DNA from: Corallium rubrum
Taxonomy: Eukaryota; Cnidaria; Anthozoa; Scleralcyonacea; Coralliidae
Direction: 5' to 3'
Length of the DNA: 64,000 nt
NCBI GenBank assembly: GCA_964035015.1
Contig: CAXIUP010000009.1
Location: 1 to 64,000 of the forward strand
Position 1 is the stretch's first letter. Each line of letters begins with the position of its first letter. The position numbers and the translations under genes are program-made. Of this stretch, positions 23,337-35,749 are shown in pieces. The notes beneath the pieces are model-generated. The model saw only the letters and a list, made by a program, of their open reading frames with translations, ran no database searches and had not been told where the DNA came from.

Positions 23337-23576
23337 CAAACCATCAAAAAATTTTGCTTTTACCCATATCACCATAATTTTCCCAGATTCGTCTACCATC
23401 CGTCAACTCTCGGCGTCGTTTCGCTCCCGGCCATTAATAGTTGCGTAAAAATTGTCGCGTCAGACTACATGGCCGAATTAAATTAGCCGAGTTAGCCTCT
23501 TATAAGTGGCTGACGGGAACGAAACACTATTTCTTTTTTTAGAAATATTTTCTTGTTGACCATATATTAGGCGTGC

Positions 23577-24767
23577 TAATATATATATGTTATTTACCGG
23601 CTGGGAGGTCCGTATAGAGAAATATTTCCCGAGGTCTCAAAAACTGCCCGAGGCCGCAGGCCGAGGGTTGTTTTTGAGACCGAGGGAAATATTTCTCTAT
23701 ACAGACCGACCAAAACGGTAAATAACATATTTATTTTTTTTATTAATCGTACGATTTATAATTTACCTAATTAGGTAAATTAACAGAATTGAATTGCGTA
23801 ATCGAGGTGACATTCACGTGATATTCAAAAGTCCAAAGTTTATCGTTCGACAGTAAACAACTGCCGACATGCAGTCTGACAGGGAAGCTTGGAACCTCTT
23901 TTGTGATAAAAAAAACAGTCAAAACTTGAAGATCTAGTTACAAAGGGAAGTCAGAATGCAGTCCTAGTGTTTTCAAAGTTTAGTTGATAAAGATTCTTCG
24001 TCGTTCTTCTTCGTCGCTTGCTCGTTTTTGGCTGTTCGCTTGGAAAATCGCTTCCATACTGGATGGCTGACTGCATGGAAACTGAAAGTGGGTCGTTCGA
24101 GTTTGAAGACGATAATGCTTGTAATAAGCCATTTGTAACTCTTTTCAAAGACATGACACGATGAGGTTGGCATGTGGAAAATATTTGACTGAAGGGTAAA
24201 GACTTGTAGCGGTTTTGTTGAGTATAGTTGGACAACAGAAGAATGACAGTTTAGTATCAATAGGTTTCAGCTTTTCTGTCTTCTCGTGGTATGTTTTTTT
24301 ATATATACTTCTATATAGTTTCATTTACTGATTCAAAATACTGTGTTCACAAGTTTATGTATGTTTTGCCTACTGTTTTAAACTGTTTTCATACGTCGTT
24401 GAGCAATAATACTTTAAAACTTTATAAATGTCGCTCGCTGAAATTTTGCTTTTTCACAGTTTTCTCGCGTTCTTTTAAAATTCGCTGTTTTCACACGAAG
24501 TTGTCAAAGCCATTTGGATAATAAAACTCATTTGCATCCCCGTAGCTCTCTGTTGAATATATTTTTTCTGTGGCAAGCGAAATAGTTATGAAAATCGATC
24601 AATTTTAAATGACAGAATGTAAAAAAATAAACGTTTTTTTGTTTTGTTTGGAAATCCGCAGCGGTCCGTATCGGGGTCCGTATCGTGTGATACGGACCGC
24701 TCGCTAAGCCAATCAGAGCGCGCGAATCAGATGGATACCGGACCGCAAAAAAATAAATTATTTACAT
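23577..24767. mobile_element. interspersed repeat family with terminal hairpin, copy 1
   Basis: About 1.2 kb here is closely similar to 52665-53840. The left end is a near-perfect hairpin (23589-23726) with arms beginning gttatttaccgg and apex cccgaggccgcaggccgagg. The right end has a second palindrome around gtccgtatcgtgtgatacgg. A - strand reading frame (24235-23951) rich in Ser, Lys and Arg is largely conserved between the copies. I recognise no domain. It may be the remnant of a first exon or only shared non-coding DNA. Confidence 0.7.
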
Positions 24768-25801
24768 TCACAATGGACCTTTCCCCTTTTAGCAAAAACC
24801 GCAATGTATCATGGTAGAGTGGTAACGCTCATCTGCCAAGCAAAATGGCGGGAGAGGAGCGGGCGTTTTGTGTGGCAGAGGACTTTTGCTTTTTAAACGA
24901 ATGTCATCAAATAAAATAGCAAAAAAACTTATCTTTACGGTTAAGGAGGTTTTTACTCGGACTCTAAACTAGATATAAGGCAATTGCCGCGGTTTCTGTT
25001 GGAAATATTGACTCGGGTTGACTGGACAAACAATGGCAGTTCGAAGATAAACATTCTAGAAGAAGCGTCTTAATGTACAATTGTAGGTGAGTAGACTTGG
25101 CTATTTAATCTCATAAGAATCTTTTGTTAGAGGACTAAGCGGCGACGCCTAGTTTACTTAGATTGCAAATATTTTGTGCATCACGGAATGCATGTTGAGG
25201 ACTTTTTCGTCTCTGCAATCTCGAGCAAGTTTTCCTTAATTACCACAAGTCGTTCGATAAACATTTAAGTAAGAGAAAGACCTTTAAATTTGTTTTGGCG
25301 CCAGTAAACCCGGTTTCCTTGTCAACGGCAAAGCTCAGGTCTTTTGCAAAAGGGTTAACTTGAACAGAAACTGTAATTTGGTATTCTTGCTGTATTTTGT
25401 TTCTGAATTTCTTTGTAACCGTGGAAGAAGCTTCTTGACACCATTAATTGCTGTAGGTTTTAAATATAGGTTAGTTGTGTGTTTTTTAAATATAAAAATT
25501 TAGCTAAAAAGTTGATTTTCCAAGCTGACAAGGCAGTTGACACAATTTTAAATTGTTATTGTTGTCTGATAATTGTTTATAAAGGCTTTTTTATAAATTT
25601 GATAAAAAGATAATTAATTTCATTTGTATATATTATAGAATTGTAAATAATTCAGTTTAACTATTAACAAGATTTAGTTAGGTTAAAATTCAAATAATAA
25701 TTGTGTACAAATTTATATAAATAGTTTGGATAATTAGATATAATGTTAAATAAGTAAATAAATTAATATTAAATAAATAAACAGAAGCCAAACCACAAAC
25801 A

Positions 25802-26795
25802 ATGAATGAAGAAAACAACAAATTACTCCAGCTACAGGACACAAAGTCATGGACAAGAGATTTAAAGTCACTTCCACTATTTTCATATCATCTGCTGCAA
25901 AAACATTTTATAACTGAAACCCAAGCAGATGACAGTGCAACCGGTGCTTAAGAACACAAGAAATTAGGTTTACTTACCTGACCAGCTTTTCAAAGATAAA
26001 GTAGGTATGTGAAACAAGTTCAAGTGAAACCAGAAATAAAAATAGATGGTGACCAAGTACAGTATGTTATTCAAAAAGAACAGTCCATGCATCAATGAAG
26101 AGTAAAAGTTAGTTATCTATGTGCACTTAAATCAGTCAACAGGAGTGTTGTTTGTGCAAATTGTTTGTGCAAAAAGAATTGGAAAAAGTGGATGCAGCAA
26201 ACATGTCAGTGATGTTGCTGCACTATTGTTTTAATTCTTGATTATTATTACAGCTGGCATTAACAGAAGTTCCCGACAATATCCAACCTGCACACAGCTT
26301 CTTTAACAATGGCATGTGCCAAGAAATTATGTAACATATGAAGCAATGCTTTTGAGGATTTAAGACGTGGTAATGCCAACTACAATCCTACCCCACATTT
26401 TGCAAGAGAATTGCAGCCATGCCAGAATAGAGGAATTGACTCATGGGTTAGAACAGGCAGGGAAAGCTAGTTACCTCAGTAAATTGTTGGTATCAAATGA
26501 CTATAAATTAAACCTATTTCATTTTAGAGAAACTACAGAATTGCAGGATATAACCTGCCATCTACATGACACTCGTATTCAGGAACAAATGCTAGAAAAT
26601 TTGCAAGTAGACACTAGTAACCAAACATATACTGTATAGATGAAAATAATATGGGATTTGTGGAAGAAAATTTAGGCACAACACATGACAACATTGGAAA
26701 TTGAAAGGAACATCAGGAGCCAATCTGATTGTAAAATATGGTATGAGGAACAAAAGCTGAAACTGACTGCCTCAAACTTAAATCTTAAATCCTCA
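25802..26795 (+). pseudogene. SWIM zinc finger / YqaJ-like protein relic
   Basis: The frame from the ATG at 25802 encodes an N-terminus (W-T-R-D-L-K-S-L-P-L-F-S-Y) similar to the relic at 34428. A stop falls after about 40 residues. A degenerate SWIM finger is visible near 26150-26235 (C-x-C then C-S-K-H-V-S-D-V-A-A-L-L-F). The centre has an open 90-residue segment (26367-26636), and then a region ending in L-T-A-S-N near 26790 that matches the start of YqaJ-type nuclease domains. SWIM fingers bind nucleic acid or protein; YqaJ folds are lambda-exonuclease-like. At least four stops or frameshifts make the gene dead. Confidence 0.65.
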
Positions 26796-26849
26796 AAAGC
26801 ATTGCTTCATATGTTACATAATTTCTTGGCACATGCCATTGTTAAAGAA

Positions 26850-27330
26850 GCTGTGTGCAGGTTGGATATCGTCGGGAACTTCTGTTAATGCCAACTGTAA
26901 TAATAATCAAGAATTAAAACAACAGTGCAGCAACATCACTGACATGTTTGCTGCATCCACTTTTTCCAATTTTTTTTGCACAAACAACACTCCTGTTGAC
27001 TGATTTAAGTGCACATAGATAACTAACTTTTACTCTTCATTGATGCATGGACTGTTCTTCTTGAATAACATACTGTACTTGGTCACCATCTATTTTTACT
27101 TCTGGTTTCACTTGAACTTGTTTCACATACCTACTGCATCTTTGAAAAGCTGGTAAGTAAACCTAATTTCTTGTGTTCATATAAGCACCGGTTGCACTGT
27201 CATCTGCTTGGGTTTCAGTTATAAAATGTTTCTGCAGCAGATGATATGAAAATAGTGGAAGTGACTTTAAATCTCTTGTCCATGACTTTGTGTCCTGTAG
27301 CTGGAGTAATTTGTTGTTTTCTTCATTCAT
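26850..27330 (-). pseudogene. inverted partial copy of the SWIM relic
   Basis: The right arm of the palindrome carries the same N-terminal region on the - strand from the ATG at 27328-27330, with the same SWIM finger remnant near 26950. It lacks the YqaJ segment, which is present once in the centre. Small differences from the + copy include an extra base run near 26970. Confidence 0.6.
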
Positions 27331-28355
27331 TGTTTGTGGTTTGGCTTCTGTTTATTTATTTAATATTAATTTATTTACTTATTTAACATTATATCTAATT
27401 ATCCTAACTATTTATATAAATTTGTACACAATTATTATTTGAATTTTAACCTAACTAAAACTTGTTAATAGTTAAACTGAATTATTTACAATTCTATAAT
27501 ACAAATTAAATTAATTATCTTTTTATCAAATTTATAAAAAAGCCTTTATAAACAATTATCAAACAACAATAATAATTTAAAATTGTGTCAACTGCCTTGT
27601 CAGCTTGGAAAATCAACTTTTTAGCTAAATTTTTATATTTAAAAAACACACAACTAACCTATATTTAAAATCTACAGCAATTAATGGTGTCAAGAAGCTT
27701 CTTCCACTGTTACAAAGAAATTCAGAAACAAAATACAGCAAGGATACCAAATTACAGTTTCTGTTCAAGTTAACGCTTTTGCAAAAGACCTGAGCTTTGC
27801 CGTTGAAAAGGAAACCGGGTTTACTGGCGCCAAAACAAATTTAAAGGTCTTTCTCTAACTTAAATGTTTATCGAACGACTGGCGGTAATTAAGGAAAACT
27901 TGCTCGAGATTGCAGAGACGAAAAAGTCCTCGACATGCATTCCGATGCACAAAATATTTGCAATCTAAGTAAACTAGGCGTCGCCGCTTAGTCCTCTAAC
28001 AAAAGATTCTTATGAGATTAAATAGCCAAGTCTACTCACCTACAATTGTACATTAAGACGCTTCTTCTAGAATGTTTATCTTCGAACTGCCATTGTTTGT
28101 CCAGTCAACCCGAGTCAATATTTCCAACAGAAACCGCGGCAATTGCCTTATATCTAGTTTAGAGTCCGAGTAAAAACCTCCTTAACCGTAAAGATAAGTT
28201 TTTTTGCTATTTTATTCGATGACATTCGTTTAAAAAGCAAAAGTCCTCTGCCACACAAAACGCCCGCTCCTCTCCCGCCATTTTGCTTGGCAGATGAGCG
28301 TTACCACTCTACCATGATGCATTGCGATTTTTGTTAAAAGGGGAAAGGTCCATTG

Positions 28356-28588
28356 TCACTCAAATTTCATTCCGTGATTATTATATTAGTGTTGCATTAC
28401 ATTATTTGTAAAATATCAAGAAAAATCGTACAAAAACAGTCTACTTATAAATTAAATAATTTTCTACCTTTTCCAATGATTCATGATGCGCTTGCTTAAA
28501 TCTTGTACTGCAAGAATCATGAGTGGACAGCGGGATAATATCAATATAGATATATCGATAATCGATAACACAATCTAAAAATAATGAT

Positions 28589-28590
<2 letters not shown>
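28356..28590. other. non-coding
   Basis: No gene or clear repeat was recognised. Confidence 0.5.
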
Positions 28591-28660
<70 letters not shown>

Positions 28661-28669
28661 CATATATAT
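28591..28669. repeat. TA microsatellite
   Basis: TA dinucleotide array with a few interruptions. Confidence 0.95.
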
Positions 28670-28671
28670 GT

Positions 28672-29247
28672 ACTATTTACAGAATGAGTGACCGTTCTGT
28701 ATCGGGGTATACAGACACGAGGCGAAGCCGAGTGCCTGTATCCCGATACAGAACGGACACGAATTCTGTAAATGACTTCTAAAACGCCTATTAAGGTAAC
28801 TAAACAGAAATAAATCATGTTAACAGCTGATAAACCTTCGAGGTAAGGTTTAATAGGCTACGAATATTAAATTAGTAATAGGAACATGCGCTTTAATTTA
28901 ATATTAGTCCCACATTTTCTATTCTACGTGACGTGGCATAAATGGCCATACTGATCATCATTTGTTATTCAACAAATGTTGTTGGGGAACAAATGTTTGC
29001 ATCTTCATCTTGTATGAGGACGCTACCAGCGTACCTCACTCAAGATCGTTGAATGCGAAGTGTCTGTACACTTGCTACAGAACTGATATGATCAGTGTCT
29101 GTAAATGTGATACAGAACTGATGTTTTATTAAACAGTTCTGTATCACATTTACAGACGCTGATATCAGTTCTGTACCGGGGTAAACAGACATTGATTAAA
29201 CATTAATTTCTTTTGAATTTTCCTCATGAATTATTAATGAGTTTTAG

Positions 29248-29303
<56 letters not shown>

Positions 29304-29447
29304 CAATGCCAAGTCGGATCGTTTTAGATGTCATTTACAGAATTCGTGTCCGTTCTGTATCGGGATACAGGCACACGGTTTCGCCTCGTGTCTGTAGGCC
29401 TATACCCCGATACAGAACGGCCACTCGTTCTGTAAATAGTGTATAAT

Positions 29448-29520
<73 letters not shown>
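28672..29520. repeat. cluster of three hairpins between TA arrays
   Basis: Hairpin 1 (28672-28777) has arms around tttacagaat and gttctgtatcgggg, with apex cacgaggcgaagccgagtg. Hairpin 3 (29330-29440) is the same sequence inverted. Hairpin 2 (29093-29161) has arms gtctgtaaatgtgatacaga. TA arrays lie at about 29251-29301 and 29455-29518. The motif cctcatgaattattaatgag at 29223 also appears beside the hairpin at 31551-31650, which points to a shared mobile family. Confidence 0.75.
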
Positions 29521-29521
<1 letters not shown>

Positions 29522-29975
29522 CTCATTAATAATTCATGAAGAAAAAATAAAAGAAATCATGACCACTTCACCTAGAAATCTGTAAACGTTTCCACTCCTT
29601 TCATATTTGAATTAGCTTCTGTTAAGCTTCTCAAGAAATATCTTAGGTTCATGCTAGGAGTCTTTTTGAGGTTATAGCAAACAACAAAACAACAAAAGGC
29701 AAAACAAACTTAAGAAATTCATCCATTTCAGACGGTCCACGTCAAAATAATGATGTTTTTTTCATATTTTAAAATACTTCGCAGCAAGAAAATTAAAAGT
29801 TCTGACATGAATAGCACTTGACAGTACCCTTTGTTTAATATCTTGTTCAGGGCAGTGCGTTTAATATTTAAAAACAAAATCCAAAATTCTATAACACTTG
29901 TGAGGAGTCCATTTGCCATTATATAATTCTTATTTTACGAGCAATGGTGAGAACATTTTAATAACTAATAAACAT
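29521..29975. other. non-coding, AT-rich
   Basis: No gene or repeat family was recognised. Confidence 0.5.
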
Positions 29976-30220
29976 AAACTAATAAACTAATAAACTAATA
30001 AACTAATAAACTAATAAACTAATAAACTAATAAACTAATAAACTAATAAACTAATAAACTAATAAACTAATAAACTAATAAACTAATAAACTAATAAACT
30101 AATAAACTAATAAACTAATAAAATAATAAACTAATAAACTAATAAACTAATAAACTAATAAACTAATAAACTAATAAACTAATAAACTAATAAACTAATA
30201 AACTAATAAACTAATAAACT
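29976..30220. repeat. 8-bp tandem array (actaataa)n, about 30 units
   Basis: The array is nearly perfect, with one unit reading aaataata near 30120. Confidence 0.95.
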
Positions 30221-30318
30221 TTAATCCTGACATATTAAGTTCACAATCATTAACTACAGTTGAATGTACTGAACCTTTTTCTATTTTTTTTGTTCCCATT
30301 TTTCTTTTTTATTATATT

Positions 30319-30490
30319 TGTTTTGTTTTGTTTTGTTTTGTTTTGTTTTGTTTTGTTTTGTTTTGTTTTGTTTTGTTTTGTTTTGTTTTGTTTTGTTTTG
30401 TTTTGTTTTGTTTTGTTTTGTTTTGTTTTGTTTTGTTTTGTTTTGTTTTGTTTTGTTTTGTTTTGTTTTGTTTTGTTTTGTTTTGTTTTG
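30319..30490. repeat. pentanucleotide array (gtttt)n, about 34 units
   Basis: A perfect 5-bp tandem array. Long Phe/Cys/Val/Leu open frames across it are artefacts. Confidence 0.97.
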
Positions 30491-31379
30491 TACTTATATA
30501 TGTTATGTTTTTGTTGTTGTTTGTTTTGGGTTTCTTTGTTGTTGTTTTTTTTTTTGGTTTTTATTTATTCTTTTTTCTGTTTTACTCTTAATCTTCCTAA
30601 CCCATTCTATTATATTCATTTGTCTACTTTCCTTGTTTCTCCGTTTTAAAACTAGATTTAAGATTAGATGGCGAGCACCTTGCATGGGACTCAGTCCCGT
30701 TTGTGCTTTACCAGATTTTGGCATATTATATTTTATTTATACTTCGTTTTTATATGTCACTTCCTATCAGTCATCTTTCAACTTTAATTTTTATACATGC
30801 ATAATCAGCCTGTCTACTTCTTGTCTGTACAAATGTATGTATGTAAATATGAATATATTTATTGCCAAAACAAAATCGAGAAATGTAAAACACGCTTCGT
30901 GAGTACAGGACTTTTTTGCCACGGACTTTTACCCGTAGTATCTGCGTACTGAAGTTTTAATAACCTCGTGGTCAAAGATTTTTATCTCCAAAGAATGGTT
31001 TTCTAAAGTAAATTACTTATTTACTTAACTAAGTATTATTTATATTTATAGACAACAATATAAATTTAATTAAAAGGTCACAAGAACGCCAAGAGTAATT
31101 GAATACAGGAGCCCAAGGGTCGCAAGGACGAGAAGGCTAATTTCCCGGGGGCACTTACTTTCAAAATGGCGCCGGGATCGCGAGGCCGACATTTCGAGTC
31201 GGACTTCTGGTTGATCTTATTCTGTGATCGAATTCCCCTCGCTCCAGGTCTATGAATGATAACTCCTTTTTTTTTTTGCGTTGCGAGCATTAGACTCCCG
31301 GCCGCGCGATGTTTCATCAGAACCGCCAGATTTTCATGCAGGAGTGGCGAGTTTTTTCTTCTCCTGATACCTTTGGTAG
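30491..31379. other. non-coding stretch, possible retroelement 3' region
   Basis: No gene was recognised. A GC-richer segment near 30668-30720 (atggcgagcaccttgcatgg) is followed by AT-rich sequence, which may be a retroelement 3' end, but nothing identifies it. Confidence 0.35.
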
Positions 31380-32139
31380 TGTTGTTCGAAGTGAATTTGT
31401 GTTTTAATGATAAACACGCTCACAATGCGTTTATACTATAGTAGACCTGGGTTGGTCCGCGATCTCGATAACAGTACGCTGAAAATGTGTAGTACTCGAT
31501 CAGACTTTTACGGAAATTCTCGATCAATTTTACATGTCATGTGTTGTACTGTATAATAAACGAGCAGGAGTGTTTTATCAGATATAAAGACACGAGGCGA
31601 AGCCGAGTGTTTTCATATCTGATAAAACACGAACTGCGAGTTTATTATACGGCTTCAAAAACGAACCACTTGGTAAGCTGATTGGCGGAGTTAGTTTGAA
31701 AAATAACCTTGTCTAAGTCGAGAAAATCAAAGCTAAAGTTTGTATAAATCAGGAGAAATCTTTACCACATATAAAGATACGATACGGTCATGATTTTCTT
31801 TTGTGTTTTCCTCATGAATTATTAATGATTTTTGAATAATATTAATTAAATGGTACTGAAAAATGTTGCTCAATGCTGTAAATCAAAGAACAAAGAAAGT
31901 TGATAAAGCCAACTTGCAAGTGAAAGGTAAACATGCTGTGTTTTACATCTTCATCGAAGTTGTCATTTAGCTGACCTGACTTGTGTCTGTGAATGCTGTA
32001 TTGAGGTAACTGTATTAATATTTGTGGTTTGCTTTATTTTTTCTTTTATTCTTTATTATTGTACTGATGTCTTGCACTAAAAGTCGATGTTATTAAACAG
32101 TTTATACATTGCTGTACTTTCATCAAGTGTGTATTATTA
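31380..32139 (+). mobile_element. leader of a second Helentron-like copy
   Basis: From gttgttcgaagtgaatttgt onward this matches 20195-20640. An insertion of about 300 bp (about 31540-31835), headed by a hairpin at 31551-31650 (apex cacgaggcgaagccgagtg) and ending near cctcatgaattattaatgat, interrupts the match. A 33-bp minisatellite follows at 32140. Confidence 0.65.
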
Positions 32140-32390
32140 TTTGGGTACACCAGTATGGCCACCATTTCATTGTTTTGGTACACCAGTAAGGACACCATTT
32201 CATTGTTTTGGTACACCAGTATGGCCACCATTTCATTGTTTTGGTACACCAATATGGCCGATTGGCCACTATTTCAATGTTTTGGTACACCAGTATCACC
32301 ACCATTTCATTGTTTTGGTACACCAATATGGCCACCATTTCATTGTTTTGGTACACCAGTAGGCCACCATTTCATTGTTAGCAACTTCTT
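32140..32390 (+). repeat. 33-bp minisatellite, left arm
   Basis: About seven units of the same 33-bp repeat as 20640-21373, some with small deletions or insertions (gattggccactatttc). Confidence 0.9.
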
Positions 32391-32801
32391 ACTTTTACTC
32401 TGGCTAATAGCACATGATTTTATTTGTGAAGTCAGGAGACCTCCTGGTAATCTTGCCTGGTAAAGGGTTAATAGTTGCTTAATGTTTAATGGAAATGATT
32501 GATAATTTTTTCGTGTGCACAGAATTACCACCTTAATAATAGGCAATTCCCCCTATAGCAATGCATCATGGGAGTTGTGGTAGGCTTGCAGCGAAATGGC
32601 CGCCGCGAGGCGAGCATTTTGTCTGAAAGAGTAACTAATTGTTTTACAATATTTCCTTTCCACAATGAGGATTTTAGACTTCTCAATGGGACTGGGAGAG
32701 TGTAAACCACATTTTGTACAAAAGACAGCGAAATCGCACCTAAAATTAGCGAGGAAATTACTTCAGAGTGACTCGACAAGCGAATATTGATCAAATAAAT
32801 A

Positions 32802-33766
32802 CAGTGGAAGTCAAAAAGAATTGCTCACTTCAGATGCAGATGATGATATCAAGTACAGTATAATCGTATAAAAACAGCAAACAGAATGAAAACACACAGA
32901 AAATTATATTTTAATACTTTGTGGGCCCTCCTTTGGCCTTAATGACAGCCGCACATCGACGCGGCATACTCTCAATTAAATTAGTCACTCGCGCTAACGG
33001 GAATGCATCCCATGCGTTTTTGACAGCAGGCCACAGTTCATTAACATTCCTTGGGTTTTGCTCCTGGACCTTAGCTTTAATTTCATCCCATAGATTCTCT
33101 ATGGGATTCAGATCTGGTGACTGTGCAGGCCATTCCATAACAGCAATTTTCTCCTCCGTAAACCATTTTCTGACGAGTTTGGAGGTGTGGCATGTTGCAT
33201 TATCTTGCTGAAATATCCACTTACGGGGCATTGCAAGTGCATGCCTGGTTGGGATTAGTGCGTTTTCAAGAATGTCAATGTATCCCTCGCCGTTGAGCTT
33301 TCCTTCCACCTTGGAGAGACAGCCAGCACCTGTTGAGTTGATGCATCCCCACACCATGATGCCACCACCTCCATGTTTGACTGTAGGTTCAATGCAACTG
33401 ACATTGACTTCCCCTACCATTCGTTGTTTTTTTAAAATACCGCTGACACTCCTTTGGCTGCAGCCCACGTGGGCAGCAATCTGTCGTTGGGAGTAGCCCT
33501 CCTCTCGAGGCTGATCCTTGGCTTTGGACCCATGGTCGTCACACCTTCAGTCCTTTGTAAAATTCACTACACAAACTGTTTCGGAATAAAATGCTGTGGA
33601 AACTGAGCATGTCTACAATTGTCACTACAACGAAGTGATATATGGCTACAACCAGCTCGAAAATTGTGGGAGAAGTTTCAAAATTTGTCAAAATTGTCTA
33701 GTGGTAGTCATAGCACAGTGAATACCCAAAAAGCTGAACTTGAGCAATTCTTTTTGCCTGCCACTG
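32802..33766 (-). mobile_element. Tc1/mariner copy 2, internally deleted
   Basis: It has the same inverted termini as 3517-4882 and is flanked by TA on both sides. It is 965 bp because about 370 bp of the transposase middle and a 28-bp segment near the start are missing. The right arm of the palindrome shows the uninterrupted sequence near 38316, so the insertion postdates the palindrome or was lost from the other arm. Confidence 0.92.
32911..33533 (-). pseudogene. Tc1-like transposase, internal deletion
   Basis: Start at 33533, stop at 32911-32913. The helix-turn-helix start is joined to the middle of the catalytic domain at about 33425. The deletion removes the rest of the DNA-binding region and the first catalytic Asp. 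The second Asp (Q-D-N-A-T-C-H) and the final Glu (P-D-L-N-P-I-E-N) remain and are in frame. The C-terminus (G-G-P-T-K-Y) is intact and shows what the frameshifted first copy has lost. It cannot be active. Confidence 0.9.
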
Positions 33767-34427
33767 TACGATTCGAAGCCGGTCCTTCCTGGACGTGAAC
33801 AGGTGAGTAAGTAGATCGATTATAGCTCAGTATATAATACAGCTTTTGTGACATGTATAAGTTGTTTGTCAGTCACGATCGCTTAGTTGTTGTGCTCGGA
33901 AGTCTTTCTTCCTGGCGTATTTGCTTGTTGAAATCAACATGGTTGGATGATGCACTCGACCTGTTTGTAATTGCCTCTGTATTTACACCATGTTTTTTAA
34001 ACTTTTTGGCGCGAATAAACCCCCGTTTCTTGAGCAAGAATTGAGATATTTTGCAAAGACGTCACACGTAAAATAGTCTTGTCTGGGTTTTCGTTCGTTG
34101 TTTTCCTCTTTTGTTCCCATTGTTGTCGTCGGTTCCTATCCGCTTAGAATAAAAAGTAGGTTCTAGAATTAGTGTAGGCTGTAAATATAAATTTAGGACT
34201 ATAAATTTACTAAATATTTTGAAAAACCGTCGAGTTTCTTGCTGTGTTGCGTGCAATAAACTTTTTAGTAAATATAAGAAATAATCAAATATCTAATTCT
34301 AATTTAGTCAGTTAACTAGATAGCATATTTAAACCATATTAAACACATAGTTAATTTTAAATAGTAGATAGTTTGTTAAAATGTACACATTTTTTTAAAC
34401 ATATTTGAATAAGTTATAAATTTTACA

Positions 34428-35742
34428 ATGGAGGATCAACCTTGTACTTCAATGGAGAGTCAGAGAGAAAAACAATTGCCAGTTCCTAGTGTAACTGAAA
34501 TGTGGACAAAGAATTTAACAGCTATCCCAGCATTTTCATACCAAAAATTGGAAGAACACCTAATCTTTACATGTGAAAAAACATCAGACCATAAGCCAGC
34601 AGAGGCCTTGAAACACAAGAAAGGTGGATATCGACTTTTTAAGGCAGGGTTTGCAACCCAAATCAAGGTCAAGTCCAATGTAAAGAAAGGTGATGACACA
34701 ATTTTTCTTGTCCACTGTCAAGTAAGCAGGGATGTAGCCAGTGGGGAGCCATGGGAGCTGCGGCTCCCCCCTTTTGATATAAAACAACAGACATGTAACT
34801 ACAAAACTGATGCAATATGCCTTTGTGTCAGGAAATAAACTGTAAACAGTGTATTCAATCTACTGAGTGTATGCATTTTGAGTATCTATGTGACGTTTGC
34901 GTGTTTTGAGTATTTTATGACATCTTTTAACCTTTAGAGTCTGTAAAATCTTCCTCCAAAAGCCAGGAAATGGCATTTCAGCGACTCTTGATTTCAAAAT
35001 TTCCCAGGGGGGCATGCCCCCAGACCCCCCTAAAAACTTATTTTGACTTCAGCTCCCCCCTTTCAAAATCCTGGCTACATCCCTGTCCTTATGGAGCTGG
35101 AGGTCGCTGCAAACATGTAGCAGCCCTTTTGTTTCAGTTGTTGGACTACATTGAGCTAGGACTGACTGAGATACCCGATGACAAAACATGCACTCAGGAA
35201 CTTCAGCAGTGGCATGTTCCCAAGAAATCACAACCACAGGATGCTGTTCTTTTTGAGGATCTTATTTTCCCCCAACTCCCCAAGACAGCTACGAGAAAGA
35301 TAAACATGGCTGCAAACGCCCTATTGTGGAAGGTAAGAGGCAGATATACAGTTCTACTTCAGAAAAGGTTAGCAAAAGTGACTTGGAAAAGCTTAAAATT
35401 GGTTTGGTAACAGCTGGTAGTAACTGTTCTGTGATTGGGCTTCTCACTGACAATAACTGTGTTCCATGTGAATTTGATGTTAACACACTACCATCTAGAC
35501 AGAGAATGATTAATGCACAGGCAGAGGGAAGTAAACTTCAAGCAACAAATATAAGAGAGAGTATACTGTCAAGATTGAATGAAAAACCTGATTATTCCAC
35601 TGTTCCTGTGGAACCAAAATGCACAGAGTTTGTCAAAGTCAGATTACAAGTTGACTGTAAGAATTGTGAAGAAATAGAAAAAAACACATGTACACAGAGT
35701 GCTTGTTTAGAATGTACAATGCCCAAAGAAGATGTAGGTTGA
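34428..35742 (+). pseudogene. SWIM zinc finger / YqaJ-type protein, left-arm copy
   Basis: The ATG at 34428 opens a frame with an acidic N-terminus, then W-T-K-N-L and a Lys-rich region (K-H-K-K-G-G-Y-R-L-F). At 34727 a 359-bp MITE replaces about 90 bp that the other copy retains, removing the first Cys pair of the SWIM finger. Reading resumes at about 35086 with C-P-Y-G-A-G-G-R-C-K-H-V-A-A-L-L-F. A frame change near 35340 leads to a final segment (to 35742) whose I-E-K-N-T motif precedes YqaJ domains in related proteins. The nuclease domain is absent. The reading frame stops at the centre of the palindrome. The role of the intact family is unknown to me beyond nucleic-acid binding and a nuclease fold. 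Confidence 0.7.
34727..35085. mobile_element. 359-bp MITE in the SWIM relic
   Basis: The ends are cagggatgtagccag and ctggctacatccctg, a perfect 15-bp inverted repeat. The inner right side holds ggggggcatgccccc, a motif shared with hAT-like ends at 6328 and 55650. The other arm lacks it and retains about 90 bp of host sequence instead. Confidence 0.8.
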
Positions 35743-35749
35743 CATCATC

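Larger units (their letters stand above)
24771..28355. mobile_element. 3.6 kb palindromic element carrying SWIM/YqaJ relics
   Basis: Inverted arms of about 1.6 kb (24771 to about 26365 and about 26790 to 28355) enclose a unique centre of about 430 bp. Termini are caatggacctttcccc and its complement. The trinucleotide tca flanks both sides. Inside the terminus lies gcaatgtatcatgg, similar to the inner terminus of the 32-39 kb palindrome (gcaatgcatcatggg). Each arm carries the 5' part of a SWIM-type gene; the centre carries the segment leading into a YqaJ-type domain. Several bases differ between the arms, so they have diverged since formation. Confidence 0.8.

Noticed and set aside
30260..30902. 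Hydrophobic Phe/Cys/Val frames resembling a membrane protein
   Set aside because: Translation of a (gtttt)n microsatellite.
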